Made by a program: the position numbers and the translations under genes. The notes beneath the pieces were generated by a model. That model searched no databases, had not been told where the DNA came from, and saw only the letters and a program-made list of their open reading frames with translations. This document shows, piece after piece, positions 1 to 6,192 of a stretch of DNA of 64,000 bases (position 1 is the stretch's first letter; the number at the start of each line of letters is the position of its first letter). This DNA comes from CAYRNY01 sp964425755. Lineage in GTDB: Bacteria > Chloroflexota > Anaerolineae > Aggregatilineales > Aggregatilineaceae. The stretch lies in NCBI GenBank assembly GCA_964425755.1, contig CAYRNY010000002.1, forward strand, positions 124,001-188,000. The letters are read 5' to 3'.

Positions 1-1104
1 CTTGCCGAGCGCTTCGCGGTCGAAGGTCTCGCGTTTCAGGCGCGCGGCTTTCTCGGCGCTGTAACCGCCTGCCACCCAGCCCAGCGCGCTATCGCCGGCG
101 TTGATCTCCGCCAGCAGGCCCTGGATCTCTTGGTCTTCGTTGAACTGCGCGGCCTTCTCTTTCAGGATCAGGTACGAGCGCATACACCCGCGTGCGAAGG
201 CCTTGACACCCTCCGGGCCTTCGGTGCGGTAGGCGTGTGCATCGAAGTGGCGCGGGCCGTCATAGCCGACATCTTCAAGGAACTTGACCAGGAAGAAGTT
301 CTGTTTGAGCATCTCCGAGGCGAAGCGGAAGTCCTGGTCATAACGCCCGAAAAGCTGGTCATTCAAGTCGATGTGAAACAGCTTTCCTGCATCCCAAGCC
401 TGCGCGACGGCGTGGTAGAAGTTGAGGCCCGCCATGTGCTCGTGCGCGACCTCCGGGTTCACGCCGACCATGTCCGGGTGGTCCAGTGTGGCGATGAAGC
501 CGAGCATCGCGCCGGTGGTGGGCAGGTAGATGTTGCTGCGCGGCTCGTTCGGCTTGGCTTCGAGCGCGAATTTCAGGTCGTAGCCCTGGTCGAGCACGTA
601 ATCGCAGAGGAAGTTGATCGCCTCGCGAAAGCGTTTGCCGGCCTCGACGGCGTCCTTACCCGCGTCGGTTTCGGTCCCTTCGCGCCCGCCCCAAAAGACG
701 TAGATTTTCGCGCCGAGTTCGACGCCGAGATCGATCGCGTACATCGTCTTCTGGAGCGCGTAGGCACGCACGCGCGGGTCGTTGGACGTGAAGGCCCCGT
801 CTTTGAACGCCGGGTCATAAAACAGGTTGGTCGTCGCCATCGGCACCACGACGCCCGTATCGTCCAGCGCCTGTTTGAACTCCGCGACGATCCGGTCGCG
901 TTCGGCGGGCGTGGCGTCGATCGGGACGAGATCGTTGTCGTGGAAATTCACGCCCCATGCGCCGACCTCCGCCAACAGGTGCACGATGTCGACGGGCGAC
1001 AGCGGATCACGCACGGGCGCGCCGAACGGGTCGCGGCCCGGGTTGCCGACGGTCCACAGGCCAAACGAGAATTTGTGTTCCGGTCTGGGATTGTAGTTGC
1101 TCAC
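1..1104 (-). CDS. xylA: Xylose isomerase, C-terminus cut by window edge
   Basis: Class I-like xylose isomerase (D-xylose to D-xylulose, metal-dependent TIM barrel, cytoplasmic), closest in style to the actinobacterial short form. The GTG start at 1104 has a strong AAGGAGGG ribosome site 6-7 bases upstream. The N-terminus reads MSNYNPRPEHKFSFGLWTVG, typical of the family. The metal and substrate motifs are visible: NFHDND near residue 55 (catalytic His), AKPNEPR near 180, NPEVAHEHMAGLNF, and LFHIDLND. 368 codons are present against about 385-390 expected, so only the last few residues are missing. It lies 65 bases downstream of the ROK regulator on the same strand, so the two probably share a promoter and xylose control. 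No frame was listed for it because its stop lies outside the window; the long plus-strand frames over it are shadows. Confidence 0.93.
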   Translation of the reverse strand, partial: MSNYNPRPEHKFSFGLWTVGNPGRDPFGAPVRDPLSPVDIVHLLAEVGAWGVNFHDNDLVPIDATPAERDRIVAEFKQALDDTGVVVPMATTNLFYDPAFKDGAFTSNDPRVRAYALQKTMYAIDLGVELGAKIYVFWGGREGTETDAGKDAVEAGKRFREAINFLCDYVLDQGYDLKFALEAKPNEPRSNIYLPTTGAMLGFIATLDHPDMVGVNPEVAHEHMAGLNFYHAVAQAWDAGKLFHIDLNDQLFGRYDQDFRFASEMLKQNFFLVKFLEDVGYDGPRHFDAHAYRTEGPEGVKAFARGCMRSYLILKEKAAQFNEDQEIQGLLAEINAGDSALGWVAGGYSAEKAARLKRETFDREALGK

Positions 1105-1169
1105 GAGGTATGCCCTCCTTTACTGCTAACTGTTCGGTGTCATGCGCGGGCCATAGACGCGCCCGGCGT

Positions 1170-2426
1170 CTACGCTGCGGGTTGTTTGAACGCAGCGGGA
1201 TCGTTGAGAATCTGCTGGCACACGCGCGCCACACCGCCGATCACGCAAGCGTCCGCGCCGTGTTTGGCCTGCATGACGCGCGTGGCCTGGGCGTGCCAGC
1301 GCAGCGCACGCCGCGCGATCACGTCTTCGATGATCGGGATCACGATCTCCCCGGCCAGGCTAAGCGGCCCGCCAAACAGAACCAGGTCGGGATTCAGCGC
1401 GTTGACCAGCGACGCGATCCCGATGCCGAGCTTCTCCCCGATGCCGTCGAGTACTGCACGGGCGACCGCGTCGCCGTTGCGAGCGGCTTCGACGATCTGC
1501 GCGACGGTCAGCGCGTCCAGGTTGTCGCCGGTCATGGCGCGCAGGGTGCTGGGCGCGCCCTCTTCGATCGCGCGGCGGACCTCGCGAAACAACGCCGCCT
1601 GGCTGACCTGCGTCTCCCAGCAGCCGCGATTGCCACAATTGCACAGGATGCCGTCGGGGTCCATCGTCATGTGGCCGAACTCGCCCGCGAACCCGGTGAT
1701 GCCCGTGTCGACCTGGCCCGCGCGTACCACCGCGCCACCAAGCCCGATCCCGACGCTGATGAACAGCACCTGTTCATGGCCCTTCGCTGCGCCGAAAAAG
1801 TATTCGCCCAGCGCGGCGAGATTCGCCTCGTTGTCGATGAAGACCGGCACATCAGGGAACGTCTCTTGCAGCAGGTCCAGCAGGGGGACGTTCTCCCAGT
1901 GCAGGTTGGGCGCGAAGAGCAGCGTGCCGCTGCGCTGTTCAACCAGGCCCGGCACGCCGACCGCGATCCCCAGCACGCGTCTGCTGCCGGTGCATTCTGC
2001 GCGGCAGCGTGCCATCACGTCGCGCAGCAGTGCGATCAAACGCGCGATGATCGTGTGCTGGCCCGATGTGGGGCGGGTGGTCTCGTAGCGCTGCTGGAGG
2101 ATCTCGGCGGCGAAATTGGCGCACTTGACCGAGATAAAATCGACGCCAAGTTCGGCGCTGATGATCAGGCCGGCGTCGGGGTTGAGTTCGAGCATCACCG
2201 AGGGCCGCCCGACGCCGCTGGAGTTGATCCCGGCCTCGCGGACGAAATCCAGCGCGTGCAGCTCCTGGACGAGGCTGGAAACGGTGGATTTGTTCAGCCC
2301 GGTGATGTCGGCCAGCGCCGCGCGGGACAGCGTGGCGTTTTCAAACAGGCGGCGCATGATCAGCGAGAGGTTGATCGCGCGCACAAGCATCTGATCGCCG
2401 GTTCGGTAACGCGCCTGACGGGGCAT
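1170..2426 (-). CDS. ROK-family transcriptional repressor, XylR-like
   Basis: 418-residue ROK protein. An N-terminal winged helix-turn-helix (about residues 15-80, including LSRAALADITGLNKSTVSSL) is followed by an actin-like sugar-binding ATPase fold. The ROK zinc signature CNCGNRGCWE lies near residue 257. The glucokinase-like motif IDNEANLAALGE is present, as is the phosphate loop VGIGLGGAVV. The DNA-binding N-terminus separates it from ROK sugar kinases. Its neighbour xylA and a XylR-like palindrome upstream of its own start suggest an autoregulated xylose repressor. Sugar specificity is inferred from context, not from the sequence of the binding pocket. Confidence 0.88.
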   Translation of the reverse strand: MPRQARYRTGDQMLVRAINLSLIMRRLFENATLSRAALADITGLNKSTVSSLVQELHALDFVREAGINSSGVGRPSVMLELNPDAGLIISAELGVDFISVKCANFAAEILQQRYETTRPTSGQHTIIARLIALLRDVMARCRAECTGSRRVLGIAVGVPGLVEQRSGTLLFAPNLHWENVPLLDLLQETFPDVPVFIDNEANLAALGEYFFGAAKGHEQVLFISVGIGLGGAVVRAGQVDTGITGFAGEFGHMTMDPDGILCNCGNRGCWETQVSQAALFREVRRAIEEGAPSTLRAMTGDNLDALTVAQIVEAARNGDAVARAVLDGIGEKLGIGIASLVNALNPDLVLFGGPLSLAGEIVIPIIEDVIARRALRWHAQATRVMQAKHGADACVIGGVARVCQQILNDPAAFKQPAA

Positions 2427-2504
2427 TCGTAAAAATAACCTTTAATAGAATGATAATTTGTCGTGTTGGTGGTCAATGTATGTTATGTAATTTTGTAAGA
2501 AGCA

Positions 2505-2533
2505 GTTTTGTTTGTTGCACCAACCAACTAATT
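2505..2533 (-). promoter_or_regulatory. XylR-type operator upstream of ROK-xylA
   Basis: Read on the minus strand, TTAGTTGGTTGG followed by ACAAACAAAA forms an imperfect palindrome resembling the XylR operators of Firmicutes (TTAGTTTGTTT with an inverted copy). It sits in an AT-rich 230-base gap about 80-105 bases upstream of the ROK start. A TTGACC element closer to the gene (about 2471-2476 on the complement) could be a -35, but I see no strong matching -10. The rest of the gap up to the DedA gene holds nothing recognisable. Confidence 0.55.
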
Positions 2534-2834
2534 ACATTGTACGTCGATTTTGGCCTGCCGTCAACGTCTGGCGCAAAGTTGGGCGCATCTCGGATTCCAG
2601 GCAGTTCTGGCTACCCTTGAGTGGAAAAACGCGAATTGTCGCCATTGTGCCTAAAACTTGAAATGCACCCCGCAGGTTGGTGCCGGTGCGACACGCGGCT
2701 GCTGGCGTTCGTTTTTTGGCGGGGGTGGTCCTTTTGTGTCAATATCGGTGTGCGCGAGCCGCGAGGTGGTGCGCGCCGGGAAACAACTGGCTTGGTCGAT
2801 CTGGGCGGAAGCTTCACATGTCAGGTGGCTTGCA

Positions 2835-3509
2835 TTGTTAAGCGAAATACTCGACGCACTCGCCACGTGGGGCGAAGAAACCGTTCGCGTGGTCGGATTG
2901 CCCGGGATCGTGCTGCTGGCGTTTCTGGAAAACCTGTTTCCCGGCACGCCATCCGAATTCTTGTATCCGCTGGCGGGCAAGCTGGCTTACGACGGTAAGC
3001 TGGTTGTCTGGCGTATTATCGTGGCGGGGGTAGCCGGCTCGCTGGCCGGGTCGCTACTGTACTATTATCTCGGCTACCGGTTGGGCGAAGTGCGGGCCAG
3101 GAACGCGATCGCGCGCTTTGGACAGTTTCGACTCCTGGGCGTGCAGTTCACGATCGTCTCCGTGGCAGATTATGACCGCGCGGTGGACGTGTTCCGGCGG
3201 CGCGGGGGCAGCATTGTGCTGGTGGCGCGGCTGATGCCGCTGGTACACAGCGTCATCTCAATCCCCGCCGGCGTCACACAGATGGGGTTGCGCGCGTTTA
3301 TTTTCTACACGGCCCTGGGGTCGGCGCTGTGGATCGGTCCCCTGACCGTGCTCGGCTGGTGGCTGGGGAGCAACTGGGAGCGCGTGCTGTACTGGATGGA
3401 CGTGTATGAATACGCCTGGTATGCCGTGATGGGACTGGGCCTGATGATCTACATCGTCCGGCGCAGGCGATCCAGATGGCGCAGTGATGGCGCGCACCAC
3501 GCAGAATAG
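2835..3509 (+). CDS. DedA / SNARE-associated family membrane protein
   Basis: DedA-type polytopic inner-membrane protein; family members act as undecaprenyl-phosphate or other lipid flippases and in membrane homeostasis. The family core is visible: ENLFPGTPSEFLYPLAG early, then a glycine-rich helix with SLAGSLLYYYLGYRLG. The central VARLMPLVHSVISIPAGVTQM matches the conserved F/R-x-x-P-x-x-R-x-x-x-x-x-x-AG region. A longer open frame begins at 2658, but that extra N-terminus is low-complexity and not family-like. A TTG at 2835 preceded by AGGTGG gives the usual 224-residue length and is preferred. It lies 17 bases upstream of a CDP-alcohol phosphotransferase, so a shared role in membrane lipids is plausible. 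Confidence 0.82.
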   Translation: MLSEILDALATWGEETVRVVGLPGIVLLAFLENLFPGTPSEFLYPLAGKLAYDGKLVVWRIIVAGVAGSLAGSLLYYYLGYRLGEVRARNAIARFGQFRLLGVQFTIVSVADYDRAVDVFRRRGGSIVLVARLMPLVHSVISIPAGVTQMGLRAFIFYTALGSALWIGPLTVLGWWLGSNWERVLYWMDVYEYAWYAVMGLGLMIYIVRRRRSRWRSDGAHHAE

Positions 3510-3526
3510 CGGTGTTATCAAGGTGA

Positions 3527-4273
3527 TTGCAGCATACAGTACACATTGAAGAGGATGAACGATTGTTGAAGCGTCAATTTGCGGCATGGCTGGTCCATGT
3601 GTATACGGCATTAGGTGGGGTGATCGGCATGTTCGCCCTGTTTGCTACGTTGGAAGGACGTACCCGTCACGCCTTTCTGTTGCTGATCGTCACGATCGTG
3701 ATCGACGCGACCGATGGCATCCTGGCCCGGCGCGTGCGCGTGCGGGAGGTGCTGCCGAATTTCGACGGCGCGATGATGGACAACGTGATCGATGTGCTGA
3801 CCTATGTCTGGGTTCCGGTGGTCATTATGTGGGCCGAGAAGTTGCTGCCGGGGACCTGGTGGTACGTCGTCCCGGTGCTGGCTGCGCTGTACGCTTACGG
3901 GCAGGCGCATATGAAGACCGAGGACGCGTTCTTCCTGGGATTCCCCAGCTACTGGAACGTTATCGCGCTGTATTTGTACTGGTTGCGCCCCGGCGCGTTT
4001 GCCGCCGTCCTGATCGTGTTGGTGCCTGCGGTGCTGACGTTCGTCCCGACGCGTTACCTGTATGCCAGCAAAAACCGCATATTCTGGAAAACGACCTGGG
4101 GACTGGGGGCGCTGTGGCTCGTGCTGGCACTTTATTTGCTCACGCAGGAGCACCCGAATACCACGTTGATCTGGCTGAGTCTGTTCTACCCGGCGTACTA
4201 CATGCTCGCCAGCTTCTATGTCGATTGGTATGCGCGGCACCGTTCGCTGCGCGAACTGGCGCAGGTGTTGTAA
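3527..4273 (+). CDS. CDP-alcohol phosphatidyltransferase, phosphatidylcholine synthase-like
   Basis: Integral-membrane CDP-alcohol phosphotransferase that would condense CDP-diacylglycerol with an alcohol head group. The signature is complete: DATDGILARR, then FDGAMMDNVID, giving D-x2-DG-x2-AR...G-x3-D-x3-D. The sequence around it (REVLPNFDG, DVLTYVWVPVV) looks like phosphatidylcholine synthase (Pcs) rather than PgsA or PssA. About seven hydrophobic helices. The TTG start at 3527 has AAGG only three bases away; another TTG at 3563 behind GAGG is possible, so the N-terminus is uncertain by 12 residues. It follows the DedA gene by 17 bases. Whether choline is the real substrate needs an assay. 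Confidence 0.8.
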   Translation: MQHTVHIEEDERLLKRQFAAWLVHVYTALGGVIGMFALFATLEGRTRHAFLLLIVTIVIDATDGILARRVRVREVLPNFDGAMMDNVIDVLTYVWVPVVIMWAEKLLPGTWWYVVPVLAALYAYGQAHMKTEDAFFLGFPSYWNVIALYLYWLRPGAFAAVLIVLVPAVLTFVPTRYLYASKNRIFWKTTWGLGALWLVLALYLLTQEHPNTTLIWLSLFYPAYYMLASFYVDWYARHRSLRELAQVL

Positions 4274-4290
4274 GCAGGCGCGATGCAAAC

Positions 4291-4317
4291 GCCCCTGGCA
4301 GCGCAGGGGCTTGTCCT
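4291..4317. terminator. Bidirectional terminator-like hairpin
   Basis: GCCCCTG (4291-4297) pairs perfectly with CAGGGGC (4304-4310) around a six-base loop and is followed by TTGTCCTGT. It lies between the convergent lipid-enzyme gene and the FHA gene. Confidence 0.6.
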
Positions 4318-4347
4318 GTGATGGTAGGTTGGGGGGCGAGCGTGGGC

Positions 4348-5010
4348 CTAATTCTCAGGATTATCGAGCCGGAAGCCGTGCCCGCGCACCGTGACGATGT
4401 ACTGGTGATCGGGATCAACCTCGGCCAGGCGGTCACGCAGGCGGCGCACCAGCGCATCGATCGCTTGCTCGCTCACGCCTTCGCCGACCGCTTCGGGCCA
4501 CACAGCCTCGACCACTTCGTCACGCGTGCATACCGCGCCTTCGCCGTCGTAGAGTAGTTCCAGCAGCCGGTATTGCGGCAGGCTCAACGGCGGGTCGATC
4601 TCCACGTTATCAATGAACACACGCCGCGAGTCACGGTTGATCTGCAGGCGTCCGAGCGTGTGGGGGATGTCACTGACCAGCAGCGGGGCGGTGGCTTCCG
4701 ACCCCACGAACGTGATCTTGACCGCGAGCGCAATCTGAATTTCATCACCATCTTGTAGCGGGACGGTGTCGGACTGAATCTGCTTGCCATTGACCCAGGT
4801 GCCGTTTTTGCTGTCCAGGTCTTCAAGGTAGTACATATCACCGGCGCGGAAAATGCGCACATGCTCGCGCGAAACCTGGCGTTCCGGCAGCACGAGGTCA
4901 CATTCTCCGCCACGCCCGATCACGAGTTCGTCTTCATGAATGGTCCAGCGCTTACCGGCCCGTTCGCCCTCGTGAATGATCAAGACTGGTTTATCTGCTG
5001 CATCAGACAT
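4348..5010 (-). CDS. FHA domain - winged-helix (OmpR/PhoB-type) regulator
   Basis: About 220 residues. The N-terminal half is a forkhead-associated domain that reads phosphothreonine: VIGRGGECDLVL, then SREHVRIF, then DLDSKNGTWVNG, with all the key G-R, S-x-x-H and N-G residues. The C-terminal half (about 125-220) is a winged helix of the OmpR C-terminal type: LPQYRLLELLYD, VSEQAIDALVRRLRDRL, YIVTVRGHGFRL. There is no receiver domain. The ATG at 5010 is chosen over two in-frame ATGs upstream because AAGGA sits 8-9 bases before it. It is divergent from a Ser/Thr kinase 121 bases away, which suggests a kinase-FHA regulator pair of the EmbR/PknH kind, with a different domain order. Confidence 0.87.
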   Translation of the reverse strand: MSDAADKPVLIIHEGERAGKRWTIHEDELVIGRGGECDLVLPERQVSREHVRIFRAGDMYYLEDLDSKNGTWVNGKQIQSDTVPLQDGDEIQIALAVKITFVGSEATAPLLVSDIPHTLGRLQINRDSRRVFIDNVEIDPPLSLPQYRLLELLYDGEGAVCTRDEVVEAVWPEAVGEGVSEQAIDALVRRLRDRLAEVDPDHQYIVTVRGHGFRLDNPEN

Positions 5011-5131
5011 AAGGCTCATCCTTGACATTTAGTATGCGCCGGGCTATGGTGTCACAGCGACAGCAGGCGGCGTCTGCAAACACAATGACAATAATAACAC
5101 CGATAATGCTTTTAGGAGTATAGCGACACTT

Positions 5132-6154
5132 ATGCCGTACCTCAAGCCCGGCGATGTGCTACGCGAACGCTATACGATCGTGGAGGTCATTGGGCAGGGC
5201 GGGATGGGCTGCATCTACAAGGCCGCCGATCTGCGCCTGGAAGGGCGATTCACGGCGATCAAGGACATCCGCACCGATCCGGATGATTCCCCCGAACAGC
5301 ACGAACAGGATCGCCGCCAGTTTCAGCGCGAGGCCAGCACACTCGCGCGGCTCGATCATCCGAACCTGCCGAAGGTGTCCGACTTCTTCTCCGAAGGCGG
5401 GCGGGATTTCCTGGTCATGGATTTCGTGCCGGGCTACGATCTGCGCCAGGCGGTCGAGCAGGCGCTGCGCCGCGACGAGTTCATCCCCGAAGACGTGGTG
5501 CTGGACTGGGCGCGCCAGCTTACCGATGCGCTGGCGTACCTGCACGGGCAGGAACCGCCCGTGCTGCACCGCGACATCAAGCCCGCCAACATCAAGCTGA
5601 CGCCGGACGGGTTGATCAAGCTGGTGGATTTTGGGCTGGTGCAGGTGATGGCAACCGACGAGCAGCGCACGATCACGGTGGTGCAGGGGCGCGGGACTGC
5701 GCTCTACACGCCGCTGGAGCAGTACGGCGGCGACCTGGGGCATACCGACGTGCGGACGGACCTGTACGCGCTCGGCGCGACGCTGTATCACCTGGCGACA
5801 TGCACCCCGCCGGTTGAAGCTCGCCAGCGCTTCTTGACTCCGCACGCACTGCGCGACCCGCGTGTTATCAACCCGCAGCTCAGCGACCGGACGGCGCGCG
5901 GCATCCTGTGGGCGATGTCGATGCATCCGGACGACCGGCCTGAAAGCGTGCGCCAATTCGCCGAGACATTGTTTGGGACAGGCAATCTACCGCCAGAGAC
6001 TTTCGGGGCCGGGTTGCGCCGCGCGGACTTGGGCAAGTTGCAGCGCCGCCCGCAGCGTGACGACCTGGCGCAGGGCAACCGGGCGCTGGCGATCCTGGCG
6101 GGGGTGTTGCTGGTGCTGGCCCTGATCGTGACGTTGATCTCGCCACCGGTGTGA
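5132..6154 (+). CDS. Membrane-anchored Ser/Thr protein kinase (Hanks type)
   Basis: 340 residues. Kinase domain about 14-285: Gly-rich loop GQGGMG (21-26), Lys in TAIKDI (44), catalytic loop HRDIKPANIK (146-155), DFG at 166-168. The activation segment has several threonines (QRTITVVQGRGTALYTPLEQ). A juxtamembrane stretch and one C-terminal helix (about 317-340) follow, with almost nothing outside; there is no PASTA or other sensor domain. All catalytic residues are present, so it should be active. It is divergent from the FHA/winged-helix regulator, its most likely partner. The 103-121-base spacer is AT-rich and probably holds both promoters, but I could not fix strong -35 boxes. Confidence 0.9.
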   Translation: MPYLKPGDVLRERYTIVEVIGQGGMGCIYKAADLRLEGRFTAIKDIRTDPDDSPEQHEQDRRQFQREASTLARLDHPNLPKVSDFFSEGGRDFLVMDFVPGYDLRQAVEQALRRDEFIPEDVVLDWARQLTDALAYLHGQEPPVLHRDIKPANIKLTPDGLIKLVDFGLVQVMATDEQRTITVVQGRGTALYTPLEQYGGDLGHTDVRTDLYALGATLYHLATCTPPVEARQRFLTPHALRDPRVINPQLSDRTARGILWAMSMHPDDRPESVRQFAETLFGTGNLPPETFGAGLRRADLGKLQRRPQRDDLAQGNRALAILAGVLLVLALIVTLISPPV

Positions 6155-6192
6155 GGGTGCGGGGCATGAAAAACGCGCATGCGGGCCGGGGA

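Noticed and set aside
130..2432. Plus-strand frames of 652 and 491 codons across xylA and the ROK gene
   Set aside because: They have low-complexity Arg/His/Ala-rich translation and lie antisense to two clearly recognised genes.
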